From: Halomonas rhizosphaerae
GTDB taxonomy: Bacteria; Pseudomonadota; Gammaproteobacteria; Pseudomonadales; Halomonadaceae
Length of the DNA: 64,000 nt
Direction of reading: 5' to 3'
Assembly: GCF_030010555.1 (NCBI RefSeq)
Contig: NZ_JASCQP010000023.1
Coordinates: 124,001-188,000, forward strand
Shown here piece after piece: positions 43,761 to 52,258 of the stretch (the stretch's first letter is position 1; every line of letters begins with the position of its first letter). The notes under the pieces are model-generated. The model was not told where the DNA came from. It saw nothing but the letters and a program-made list of their open reading frames with translations, and did not search any database. Position numbers and translations under genes: made by a program.

Positions 43761-44237
43761 ATGAAGATCATGCTTGCCTACGATGGTTCGCGGAATGCCA
43801 GGCTGGCCCTGGAGCAGACCATGCAGATGTTCCACAACAATGCGCCCACCCTGGTGCTGGTCGGCGTCGCCGAGAATCCGCGGGATGCCACGGATGCCAA
43901 CGAGGACCTCTTCCAGGAGGAGTACCGGGAGCTCAAGGCGCAGCTGCAGGAGGGCGTCGAGACCGCGGTGAAGGGGGGCTTCGACGCGGAACTCCTGATC
44001 GCCGAAGGCGATGCCCGCAAGCTGTTGCTGCAGGCCACGCACAAGGAGAAACCCGACCTGCTGGTGATTGCCCGTCACAGCCACCAGCCCGACCCCAGCT
44101 TCATCGCCAAGTCACTGAATGCCATCTTCGATGAATTCGACTACATGACCTTCGGCAGCGTCAGCTCCTTCCTGACGCGCCGGGCCGAGTGTCCCCTGTT
44201 GATTCTTCCCACCGGCGATTCGGCAGCACAGGAATAA
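43761..44237 (+). CDS. Universal stress protein (UspA family)
   Basis: The 158-residue protein has the Usp fold: MKIMLAYDGSRNARLALEQ at the start, a central DLLVIARHSHQ and a C-terminal ECPLLILP. The ATP-binding GxxGS-like loop is altered (FGSVSSFL). Usp proteins bind nucleotides and support survival under anaerobic or stress conditions. It sits between two narK genes and ends 6 bases before the second, so it is probably co-expressed with nitrate uptake. Confidence 0.9.
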   Translation: MKIMLAYDGSRNARLALEQTMQMFHNNAPTLVLVGVAENPRDATDANEDLFQEEYRELKAQLQEGVETAVKGGFDAELLIAEGDARKLLLQATHKEKPDLLVIARHSHQPDPSFIAKSLNAIFDEFDYMTFGSVSSFLTRRAECPLLILPTGDSAAQE

Positions 44238-44243
44238 ACGACC

Positions 44244-45746
44244 ATGAAAGTCTCCTCCGTCTTCAAGGTGAAGAGTCCCGAGATCCGGGCCCTGCACCTG
44301 ACCTGGATCGCCTTCTTCATCACCTTCTATGTCTGGTTCAACATGGCGCCGCTCGCCTCGAGCATGCTCAAGAGCGTCGACTGGCTGAGCCCGGACGACC
44401 TCAAGCTGTTCGCCATCTGCAACGTGGCCCTGACCATCCCGGCCCGCATCATCGTCGGCATGGCCCTGGACCGCTTTGGCCCGCGGCGGGTGTTCTCGAT
44501 ACTGATGGTCTCCATGTCGGTCCCGGCCCTGGCCTTTGCCTTCGGCGATACCATGACCCAGCTGCTGGTCTCGCGGCTGGTGCTCAGCTCCATCGGCGCC
44601 AGCTTCGTGGTCGGTATCCACATGACCGCCCTGTGGTTCAAGCCCAGGGACATCGGTTTCGCCGAGGGCTTCTATGCCGGCTGGGGCAACTTCGGCTCCG
44701 CGGCTGCCGCCATGTCGCTGCCGACCATCGCCATCACCATGTACGGCGGTGCCGACGGCTGGCGCTGGGCCATCGCCCAGAGCGCCATCGTGATGGCCGC
44801 CTACGGCGTCTACTACTGGTTCGCCATCACCGATGGCCCGGACGCCAAGGCCCACCGCAAGCCGCGCAAGGCCGCCGCCATGGAGGTCAGCAGCTGGGCC
44901 GACATGATCAAGCTCATCCTCTGGACCATCCCGCTGGTCGGTGTGCTGGGGATCCTGGTATGGCGCATCCAGAACATGGGCTACCTCTCCACCACCGGCG
45001 CCGTCATCGCCTACCTGGCGATCGTGGCGGTGGTCATCTACCAGATCGTGCAGATCCTGCGCGTCAACGTGCCGATCCTCAAGCAGGGGGTCCCCGAGGA
45101 CGACAAGTATCCCTTCAGCAGCGTGGCGGCGCTGAATAGCACCTACTTTGCCAACTTTGGTGCCGAGCTGGCGGTCGTCTCCATGCTGCCGATGTTCTTC
45201 GAGGAGACCTGGGGGCTGAACGCGGCCACCGCCGGCCTGATCGCGGCCTCCTTCGCCTTCGTCAACCTGGTGGCACGCCCCATGGGCGGGCTGGTCTCCG
45301 ACCGCATGGGCAACCGCCGCTTCGTGATGCTCAGCTACATGTTCGGCATCGGCATCGGCTTCGTGCTGATGGCCATGCTCGACGCCAGCTGGCCGCTGAT
45401 CGTGGCCATCGCCATCACCATCTTTACCTCCTTCTTCGTGCAGGGGGCGGAAGGCGCCACCTTCGGCATCATCCCGTCGATCAAGCGCCGCATCACCGGC
45501 CAGATCTCCGGCATGGCCGGTGCCTACGGCAACGTGGGGGCAGTGGTCTACCTGACCATCTTCACCTTCGTCACGCCGACCCAGTTCTTCTACATCATTG
45601 CCACCGGGGCCTTCCTCAGTTGGCTGATCTGCCTCATCTGGCTGAAGGAGCCCGAGGGCGCCTTCGACGAGGAGTATCACGTCTCGTCGGTGGATCGCAT
45701 GATCGAGGAGCAGGCGGCGCTGAAGGCCGGCCAGGCCGCCCGCTGA
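44244..45746 (+). CDS. NarK/NrtP-family nitrate/nitrite transporter (second copy)
   Basis: The 500-residue MFS protein has 12 hydrophobic segments with NNP signatures GWGNFGSAAAAM near 149-160 and GAYGNVGAVVYLT near 427-439. A long cytosolic loop (about 200-280) and the order of motifs resemble NrtP-type carriers. It lies immediately after the Usp gene. Nitrate import or nitrite export cannot be told apart from sequence. Confidence 0.9.
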   Translation: MKVSSVFKVKSPEIRALHLTWIAFFITFYVWFNMAPLASSMLKSVDWLSPDDLKLFAICNVALTIPARIIVGMALDRFGPRRVFSILMVSMSVPALAFAFGDTMTQLLVSRLVLSSIGASFVVGIHMTALWFKPRDIGFAEGFYAGWGNFGSAAAAMSLPTIAITMYGGADGWRWAIAQSAIVMAAYGVYYWFAITDGPDAKAHRKPRKAAAMEVSSWADMIKLILWTIPLVGVLGILVWRIQNMGYLSTTGAVIAYLAIVAVVIYQIVQILRVNVPILKQGVPEDDKYPFSSVAALNSTYFANFGAELAVVSMLPMFFEETWGLNAATAGLIAASFAFVNLVARPMGGLVSDRMGNRRFVMLSYMFGIGIGFVLMAMLDASWPLIVAIAITIFTSFFVQGAEGATFGIIPSIKRRITGQISGMAGAYGNVGAVVYLTIFTFVTPTQFFYIIATGAFLSWLICLIWLKEPEGAFDEEYHVSSVDRMIEEQAALKAGQAAR

Positions 45747-45758
45747 GGCACACCCACC

Positions 45759-45782
45759 CCGGGCGGCACGACGACCGCCCGG
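45759..45782. terminator. Hairpin between second and third narK genes
   Basis: CCGGGCGG and CCGCCCGG form a perfect 8-bp stem with an 8-base loop (CACGACGA). No T-run follows. Confidence 0.4.
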
Positions 45783-45822
45783 ACCATCCGAAAGCCGCAG
45801 GAAGTCAGAAGGGGGACGCAAT

Positions 45823-47091
45823 ATGGCCTCGCAACGCTTCAAGCAGTATTCGGTGCTGATCGCCAATACCTTCGCCTTCACCATGTGCTTCATGGTGTGG
45901 ACGATGTTCGGCGAGATCGGCGTGCCCATCGCCGAGCAGCTGGATCTCAACGGCACTCAGTTCGGCATCCTCACGGCGGTGCCCATTCTCACCGGCTCCC
46001 TGACCCGCCTGCCGCTGGGTGCCATGACCGACCGCCATGGCGGTCGCCCGGTGTTCTTTGCGATCCTGGTCTGCGTGGTGCCGGCGATCTGGCTGGTGCA
46101 GTTCGCCACCCAGTACTGGCAACTGCTGGTGCTCGGCGCCTTCATCGGCCTGGCCGGCGGCGCCTTCTCGGTGGGCATCACCTACACCGCCAAGTGGTTC
46201 GAGAAGGATCGCCAGGGTCTGGCCATGGGCATCTTCGGCGCCGGCAACGCCGGGGCCGCGGTGACCAAGTTCGTCGCGCCCACGGTGATCGTGATGCTGG
46301 GCTGGCAGGCCGTGCCCAACATCTATGCGGCAATCATGCTGATCACCGCCATCCTGTTCTGGTTCTTCACCTACTCCAACCCGGCCCATCGCAGTACCAG
46401 CAGGATCTCGCTGCGCGAACAGGCCAGGGTGCTCAACGACCCCAGGGTGTGGAAGTACTGCCAGTACTACTCGGTGGTGTTCGGCGGCTACGTGGGCGTC
46501 TCGCTGTGGCTGACCCGCTACTACATGACCGAGTACGGCATGGGCATCCAGCTCGCCGCCCTGATCGCCACCATCTTCGTGCTGCCCTCCGGGGTGATCC
46601 GCGCCTTCGGCGGCTGGCTCTCCGATCGCTTCGGCGCCCACACCGTCACCTGGACCTGCATGTGGGCCAGCCTGATCGCGCTGTTCATCATGTCCTATCC
46701 GGAGACCCAGTACCGAATCGCCGGGGCCGGCGGCGAGGGTGTCGTCGAGTTCGGCTTCGGCATCCCCATCTGGCTGTTCACCACCGCACTGTTCGTGGTG
46801 GGTATCGCCTGGGGCATCGGCAAGGCCTCGGTGTTCAAGTACCTCTCCAACGAGTACCACGAGAACCTGGGCTTGGTCTCCGGCATCGTGGGCCTGGCCG
46901 GGGGGCTCGGTGGCTTCCTGCTGCCGATCATGTTCGGCGCCCTGGTCGACCTCACCGGCGTGGCCACCACCGTCTGGATGCTCTGCTTCGGGGTGACCCT
47001 GGTCTCCATCATCTGGATGTGGTGGACCGAACGCCGCGTGCCGATGCTCACCCGCGACGAGACCCATGGCGGCAAGCCGGCCGAGACTTGA
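45823..47091 (+). CDS. NarK-family nitrate transporter (third copy, NarK1 type)
   Basis: The 422-residue protein has 12 hydrophobic segments and is the short NarK1 type (proton symporter). NNP signatures are FGAGNAGAAVTKF near 141-153 and GLVSGIVGLAGGLGGFLLP near 350-368. AAGGGGGA precedes the ATG. It is the third nitrate-type carrier in a row. It is 113 bases before the next gene. Confidence 0.92.
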   Translation: MASQRFKQYSVLIANTFAFTMCFMVWTMFGEIGVPIAEQLDLNGTQFGILTAVPILTGSLTRLPLGAMTDRHGGRPVFFAILVCVVPAIWLVQFATQYWQLLVLGAFIGLAGGAFSVGITYTAKWFEKDRQGLAMGIFGAGNAGAAVTKFVAPTVIVMLGWQAVPNIYAAIMLITAILFWFFTYSNPAHRSTSRISLREQARVLNDPRVWKYCQYYSVVFGGYVGVSLWLTRYYMTEYGMGIQLAALIATIFVLPSGVIRAFGGWLSDRFGAHTVTWTCMWASLIALFIMSYPETQYRIAGAGGEGVVEFGFGIPIWLFTTALFVVGIAWGIGKASVFKYLSNEYHENLGLVSGIVGLAGGLGGFLLPIMFGALVDLTGVATTVWMLCFGVTLVSIIWMWWTERRVPMLTRDETHGGKPAET

Positions 47092-47128
47092 TCCAGGCCA
47101 GGAAAATCCGCCGCGCCTCGCGCTATAG

Positions 47129-47146
47129 TGGTATCTGAAATACATC
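47129..47146. promoter_or_regulatory. NsrR-like palindrome upstream of norE-type operon
   Basis: TGGTAT-CTGAA-ATACAT matches the ATGYAT-N5-ATRCAT layout of NsrR sites with two mismatches in the left half. It lies about 60 bases before the start at 47205. No NsrR gene is in the window. Confidence 0.4.
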
Positions 47147-47204
47147 AATAGGCCGGAACCCCCGATGCGGGCTCCGGTCGACTGCCGGATGCGAGGTGTC
47201 CCCC

Positions 47205-47645
47205 ATGTCCCACACCCTGGCCCATGAAGGTTCCGCCAACCCCGACAAGGCCGTCCGCGGCCGCGGTGCCGCCATCGTCGTCTACATGCTCTTCCTGGGC
47301 AGCGTGCTCGCCGTGGTCACCGCGCCTGTCGGCGTGCTGATCGCCCACCTCAAGCGCCGAGGCGCCGAGCCCTGGGTGCAGAGCCACCTGCAGTTCCAGA
47401 TCCGCACCTTCTGGCTGGGCATGCTGGGCGGCGGCCTCTTCGTCGCCACCTGGCATCTGCTGGGGCTGGTGGGCGCCCCTGCCGTGGCGCCCTGGGCGCT
47501 GGGCTATGTCTACTTCACCGCCTGCCTGATCTGGATGGTGGCGCGCTGCGGCGTGGGCATCAGCCGCCTGACCTCCAACCAGCCGGTGACCAACCCGCGC
47601 AGCCTGGCCTTCGGCGGCGCCCGGGTAACCCTGGCGGACGGATGA
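47205..47645 (+). CDS. Small membrane protein upstream of norE (DUF4870-like)
   Basis: The 146-residue protein has about three to four hydrophobic segments (near 25-45, 65-85, 95-115). It resembles DUF4870-type proteins in layout. Its stop overlaps the norE start (ATGA), so it is translated with norE. The start at 47205 follows GAGGTG; a GTG at 47196 is possible. The reaction is unknown; a role in nitric oxide reductase function is suggested only by position. Confidence 0.7.
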   Translation: MSHTLAHEGSANPDKAVRGRGAAIVVYMLFLGSVLAVVTAPVGVLIAHLKRRGAEPWVQSHLQFQIRTFWLGMLGGGLFVATWHLLGLVGAPAVAPWALGYVYFTACLIWMVARCGVGISRLTSNQPVTNPRSLAFGGARVTLADG

Positions 47646-48211
47646 ACGAGCGGGCACTTCCCAACCCCGGGTGGGGCCCTCTCTCGGCGCTGCCCGGCAA
47701 CCCGCTGATGTGGGTGCTGATCCTCAGCGAGATGCTGGTCTTCAGCGCCTTCTTCGCCCTCTACGCCGCGGAACGGGTGGCGGCGACGGCACTCTTCGAC
47801 GCCTCCCAGCGCGAGCTCGACCCGCTGATGGGTGGGCTCAACACCCTGGTGCTGCTGACCAGCGGGCTCTGCGTAGCCCTGGCCGTGGAGGCCGTGAGCG
47901 CCGGACGGATCCGTCGGACCCGCCAGTGGCTGGGCGCCTCCATGGCGCTGGGCGTGCTGTTCGGCGTGATCAAGGGAGTCGAGTATGCCGGCAAGTTCGC
48001 GGTCGGCATCACCCCGGAGACCAACACCTTCTTCGGCTTCTACTACGGGCTCACCGCCTTCCACTTCGCCCATGTGCTGTTCGGCCTGGCACTGCTGGCG
48101 CTGGTGACCTGGCGCACCTCCACCGAAAACGTGGAGACCGCCGCCGCCTTCTGGCACATGGTCGACCTGATCTGGATCCTGCTCTATCCGCTGCTCTATC
48201 TATTGCGCTGA
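47642..48211 (+). CDS. norE: NorE-like cytochrome c oxidase subunit III family protein
   Basis: The 189-residue protein has about five hydrophobic segments and the subunit III pattern (WVLILSEMLVFSAFFALYAAER near 22-43, GFYYGLTAFHFAHVLFGLALL near 130-150, and a late HMVDLIWILLYPLLYLL). NorE accompanies cytochrome c-type nitric oxide reductases; it is not catalytic and its role is unclear. It is coupled to the preceding gene and lies 21 bases before norF. Confidence 0.82.
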   Translation: MNERALPNPGWGPLSALPGNPLMWVLILSEMLVFSAFFALYAAERVAATALFDASQRELDPLMGGLNTLVLLTSGLCVALAVEAVSAGRIRRTRQWLGASMALGVLFGVIKGVEYAGKFAVGITPETNTFFGFYYGLTAFHFAHVLFGLALLALVTWRTSTENVETAAAFWHMVDLIWILLYPLLYLLR

Positions 48212-48232
48212 AGGCTCCCTCCCGAGGTGATC

Positions 48233-48526
48233 ATGACCATGCTTCCCGGCACCCGCCGCCTGCTCATCACCTGGGCCACGCTGATGGCCCTGACGGTGCT
48301 CTCGATGGTCTCGGCGCGGCTGGACCAGGGGAACTGGCAGGCGCTGCCGCTGTGGTCGGCGGGCCTGGTGGTCGCCGCCACCGGCTTCAAGGCCCAGCGG
48401 CTGCTGATGGTGTACCTCAACCTGCGCGCCGCCACCCCGGCCTGGAAGGGCACCTTCGTGGGCCTGGTGGTGGTGACGCTGGGGCTCATCGCCGGCGGCT
48501 ACCTGGCGGCACGGCTGGGCAGCTGA
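48233..48526 (+). CDS. norF: NorF-like small membrane protein
   Basis: The 97-residue protein has three hydrophobic segments and resembles the cytochrome c oxidase subunit IV/NorF family (FKAQRLLMVYLNLRAATPAWKG near 46-67). GAGG lies 5 bases before the ATG. NorE and NorF are usually near norCB; here the norCBQD genes lie about 9.7 kb away, separated by the cyanophycin operon. Confidence 0.75.
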   Translation: MTMLPGTRRLLITWATLMALTVLSMVSARLDQGNWQALPLWSAGLVVAATGFKAQRLLMVYLNLRAATPAWKGTFVGLVVVTLGLIAGGYLAARLGS

Positions 48527-48753
48527 CGCCGACTCCGGCCGCAAGCTTCCTTGCTGCGGATCGAACACGAGAGTCCCACCTGGCGCCACCTCCTGGCAAG
48601 CCGCGGGATCGCGTCGCCTCTTGCCGCTGCTCCCGAGCCAGCGAGAACGTGCCCCGCGCCGGGATGCCTGTTATAAGTGAAAGTGCAGGCGGCAAGCATC
48701 CTGCCATTCGGTAAGTGACTCACGCGAACGTGGCTTCTGCGTTGGCTCAAAAG

Positions 48754-48768
48754 CGTCGCTAGGCGACG
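48754..48768 (+). promoter_or_regulatory. Hairpin next to the cphB ribosome binding site
   Basis: CGTCGC-TAG-GCGACG is a perfect inverted repeat that ends immediately before the AAAGGA ribosome binding site of the cyanophycinase gene. It may affect translation or be an operator. The rest of 48527-48776 shows no gene; it has a TTATAA element near 48671-48676. Confidence 0.35.
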
Positions 48769-48776
48769 AAAGGATT

Positions 48777-49625
48777 ATGACCTCGCCACCCTCCTCGGCA
48801 TCCGGCCCTCTCGTGGCCATCGGCGGTGCCGAGGACAGAACCTCCGATCTGGAGATCCTCAACCGGGTTTTTGCCCTGGCCCCCGAGGGCAACCTCGAGG
48901 TTGCGGTCATCGCCACCGCGAGCAGCATTCCCGACGAGGTGCTGCCCGACTACGAAGCGGCCTTTGAACGCCTGGGGGCCAGTCGCGTCCATTTGCTGGG
49001 TATCCGCGACCGCCGTCAGGCGGCCGAGGATGACACCGTTCGCCTGATCGAGCAGAGCGGCGTCATCTTCTTCACCGGCGGAGACCAGCTTCGCCTGACC
49101 AATGTCCTGGGCGGCTCCCCGGTGCTGACTGCCATCCGCGAACGCCTCGACAGCGGCGCCGTGGTGGCCGGGACCAGTGCCGGTGCGGCGGCCATGCCGG
49201 GCACCATGATCTATAACGGTGCCGCCACTGACGCCCTGCGCAAGGGCGGGGTCAACATGACCTTCGGCCTCGGCTTCGTCGACGGCCTGATCATCGACAG
49301 CCACTTCCTCGAGCGCGGGCGTTTCACGCGGCTGATGGAGGTCGGGGCGAGCAATCCCGAGCACCTGGGGGTAGGCCTTGGCGAAGATGCCGGCGTGATC
49401 ATCCACCCCCACGGCATCCTCGAGGCCATCGGCTCGGGGCATGTCATCCTCATCGACAGCCGGGACCTGGCGAGCTCGAATATCGCCGACCTCTCCATGG
49501 GTGAACCGGTGGCCATCGAGAACATGATCCTCCATGCGATGGTCAGCGGCCATGGGTTCGACGTCGAGGCGCGGCGCTATCTCGTCCCCCACGAACTCGG
49601 CGCCATTCTCGCGGAGGGACGATGA
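48777..49625 (+). CDS. cphB: Cyanophycinase
   Basis: The 282-residue S51-type serine peptidase cleaves cyanophycin to beta-Asp-Arg dipeptides. The catalytic serine is in AGTSAGAAAM near 130-139, with GGDQLRL near 101-107 and DSHFLERGRFTRL near 174-186. The ATG at 48777 has AAAGGA upstream. It is coupled to cphA by ATGA, the usual gene pair. Confidence 0.93.
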   Translation: MTSPPSSASGPLVAIGGAEDRTSDLEILNRVFALAPEGNLEVAVIATASSIPDEVLPDYEAAFERLGASRVHLLGIRDRRQAAEDDTVRLIEQSGVIFFTGGDQLRLTNVLGGSPVLTAIRERLDSGAVVAGTSAGAAAMPGTMIYNGAATDALRKGGVNMTFGLGFVDGLIIDSHFLERGRFTRLMEVGASNPEHLGVGLGEDAGVIIHPHGILEAIGSGHVILIDSRDLASSNIADLSMGEPVAIENMILHAMVSGHGFDVEARRYLVPHELGAILAEGR

Positions 49626-52258
49626 ACATTCTCGAGCACCGGGCCCTGCGTGGCCCGAACTACTACAGCCGCTACCCGGCGATCTTCTTGCGCCTGGACA
49701 TCGGCGACCTCGAGGAGAAGCCAAGCGATCTCGTCCCCGGCATCGTCGAGCGGATGACCGCCCTGCTGCCGACCCTGCAGGAGCACCGCTGCTCGGTGGG
49801 CCGGCCCGGCGGCTTCCTCGAGCGGCTGGAGCGCGGCACCTGGGCCGGTCATGTCGTCGAGCATGTCGCCATCGAGTTGCAGAACCTGATCGGCTTTTCG
49901 GTGGGCTACGGCAAGACCATCGACAGCTATGACACCGGCATCTACAACGTCGTCTACCGCTACCGGGACGAGGCCTGCGGCCTGGCCGCCGGGATCGAGG
50001 CCGTCGACCTCGTCGAGCGGCTTTTCGCCGGCGAGGCGATCGACATGCCGGCGATCATCGACCGCCTCAAGCAGGTGCGCGACGCCCACATGCTGGGGCC
50101 CTCCACGGCCGCCATCGTCGACGCCGCCAACCAGCGTGGCATTCCCCATACCCGCCTGAGCGAGGAGAACAGCTACATCCAGTTCGGCCATGGCCATCGG
50201 CAGCAACGCATCCAGGCGACGGTGACCGGCCACACGGACCTGATCGGCTACGGCATCGCCGACGACAAGGAGTGGACCAAGCAGGTACTCGGCGATGCCG
50301 GCATTCCGGTACCCCAGGGGCGGGTGTGCGGCTCCTTCGATGAGGCGCTCGACGCCGTCCGTGACATCGGCTATCCCGTCGCGGTGAAGCCGGTCATCGG
50401 CAACCATGGCCGCGGCGTGAGCACGAACATCGAGGACGACACGTCGCTGCGTGATGCCTTCGACATCGCCGCCCATCGCAACCCCTCGGTGATCGTCGAG
50501 CAGTACATCCGGGGCGAGGACCATCGCCTGCTGGTCATCGATAACAAGCTCGTGGCCGCGGCCCGGCGCCGCCCGGCGCATGTGGTCGGCGATGGGGTCG
50601 CCACCTTGCAGGCCCTGGTCGACGCGGAGAACCGGGACCCACGTCGCGGCGTCGGGCACGAGAACCTGCTGACCCAGATCCAGCTGGACGAGCAGTCGCT
50701 GCGGCTGATCGGCCAGCAGAATCTGACCCTGCAGAGCGTCATCCCGGCCGGCGAGATGGTCTTCCTCAAGCCCACGGCGAACCTCAGCACCGGGGGGACG
50801 GCCACGGACGTGACCGACGATGTCCATCCGGAAGTGCGTTACGTGGCGGAGCGCATCGCACGGCTGGTGGGGCTGGACATCATCGGCATCGACCTGCTGG
50901 CCGAGACCCTCACCCGCCCCCTGGAGGAGCAGTCCGCTGCCGTGGTCGAGGTCAACGCCGGGCCCGGCTTTCGCATGCACCTGTCGCCCACCCACGGGGA
51001 GGGCCGCGAAGTCGGTCGCCCGGTGATCGACATGCTGTTCCCCGACACCGAGGCCACGGGGCGCATCCCCGTCGCGGCGGTCACCGGCACCAACGGCAAG
51101 ACCACCACCGTGCGACTGCTCTCTCACCTGCTGCGCCAGTCGGGACGCAATGTCGGCATGGCCTGCACCGGTGCCATCGAGGTCGACAACCATGTGATCC
51201 TGCGCGGTGACTACAGCGGCCCCCAGGCGGCCGCGATCGTGCTCCGCGAGCCTACGGTCGAGTGCGCCGTGCTCGAGGTCGCCCGCGGCGGCATCATGCG
51301 CCGCGGCCTGGGGTTCGACGAGTGCGACGTGGGCGTATTGCTCAACATCGCCAGCGATCACCTGGGTGAGCATGATATCCACACCCTCGACGAGCTGGCG
51401 CGCTGCAAGACCGTGGTCATCGATGCCGTGCGCCAGGGCGGGACGGCCGTGCTCAATGCCGACGACCCGCGGGTGCTGGCCGGCCAGGAGTGGGCCCGAG
51501 GCGATATCATCTTCTTCACGTTGGACCCCGACTCACGTCCCGTCCGTCGGCATGTCCGCGACCAGGGTGTCGCCTTTACCGTCCACAACGAACGCATCGT
51601 GATGCGCCAGGGCCATGTCGAAGCCGAGGTGATACCGGTCGTGGACGTGCCGATCACCTTCGAGGGCCATGCCCGCTTCAATGTCGCCAATGCCCTGGCC
51701 GCCAGCGCGGCCGCCTATGCCCTGGGGCTCTCCATCGCCGATATCCAGATGGGCCTGCAGACCTTCCATCCCACCCCCGGACAGAATCCCGGACGCACCA
51801 ACCTCATCGACGCCAACGGCATGAAGGTGCTGATCGACTATGGGCACAACGTGCCGGCGCTCGAGGCCTTGAGCGAACTGGTCGGCTGCATTCCTGCCCG
51901 GCGACGCATCAGTGTGGCCAGCGCTCCGGGGAATCGCCGTGACGAGGACCTGTTCACGCTGGGCACCCTGCTCGCCAGGATGCACGACGTCGTCTTCATC
52001 TACGAGACCGACGCCCGCGGGCGCGCTCCCGGTGACGCCGCTCGCCTGCTGCGCGACGGCGCCGAATCGGTGTCGGGAGCCTGCCGGGTGGAGGTCATCA
52101 TGGATGAAACCCAGGCCGTCGACAGGGCCTTCGATGAGGCAGGTGAAGGCGACCTGCTGGTGCTGCTGATCGATGATGTCGAGGGCGCCATCGAGCGCCT
52201 GAAGGGCCGCCGCTTCTCGCCCCCGGCCTCGACTGACCCCACCGATGAGTCGCCATGA
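49622..52258 (+). CDS. cphA: Cyanophycin synthetase
   Basis: The 878-residue enzyme polymerises L-aspartate and L-arginine with ATP into cyanophycin. An N-terminal domain is followed by an ATP-grasp domain near 215-470 (VAVKPVIGNHGRGVSTNI, VEVNAGPGFRMHLSPTHG) and a Mur-ligase-like domain with P-loop TGTNGKTTT near 487-495. The length fits CphA. It is followed by iadA with overlapping codons. Confidence 0.95.
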   Translation: MNILEHRALRGPNYYSRYPAIFLRLDIGDLEEKPSDLVPGIVERMTALLPTLQEHRCSVGRPGGFLERLERGTWAGHVVEHVAIELQNLIGFSVGYGKTIDSYDTGIYNVVYRYRDEACGLAAGIEAVDLVERLFAGEAIDMPAIIDRLKQVRDAHMLGPSTAAIVDAANQRGIPHTRLSEENSYIQFGHGHRQQRIQATVTGHTDLIGYGIADDKEWTKQVLGDAGIPVPQGRVCGSFDEALDAVRDIGYPVAVKPVIGNHGRGVSTNIEDDTSLRDAFDIAAHRNPSVIVEQYIRGEDHRLLVIDNKLVAAARRRPAHVVGDGVATLQALVDAENRDPRRGVGHENLLTQIQLDEQSLRLIGQQNLTLQSVIPAGEMVFLKPTANLSTGGTATDVTDDVHPEVRYVAERIARLVGLDIIGIDLLAETLTRPLEEQSAAVVEVNAGPGFRMHLSPTHGEGREVGRPVIDMLFPDTEATGRIPVAAVTGTNGKTTTVRLLSHLLRQSGRNVGMACTGAIEVDNHVILRGDYSGPQAAAIVLREPTVECAVLEVARGGIMRRGLGFDECDVGVLLNIASDHLGEHDIHTLDELARCKTVVIDAVRQGGTAVLNADDPRVLAGQEWARGDIIFFTLDPDSRPVRRHVRDQGVAFTVHNERIVMRQGHVEAEVIPVVDVPITFEGHARFNVANALAASAAAYALGLSIADIQMGLQTFHPTPGQNPGRTNLIDANGMKVLIDYGHNVPALEALSELVGCIPARRRISVASAPGNRRDEDLFTLGTLLARMHDVVFIYETDARGRAPGDAARLLRDGAESVSGACRVEVIMDETQAVDRAFDEAGEGDLLVLLIDDVEGAIERLKGRRFSPPASTDPTDESP

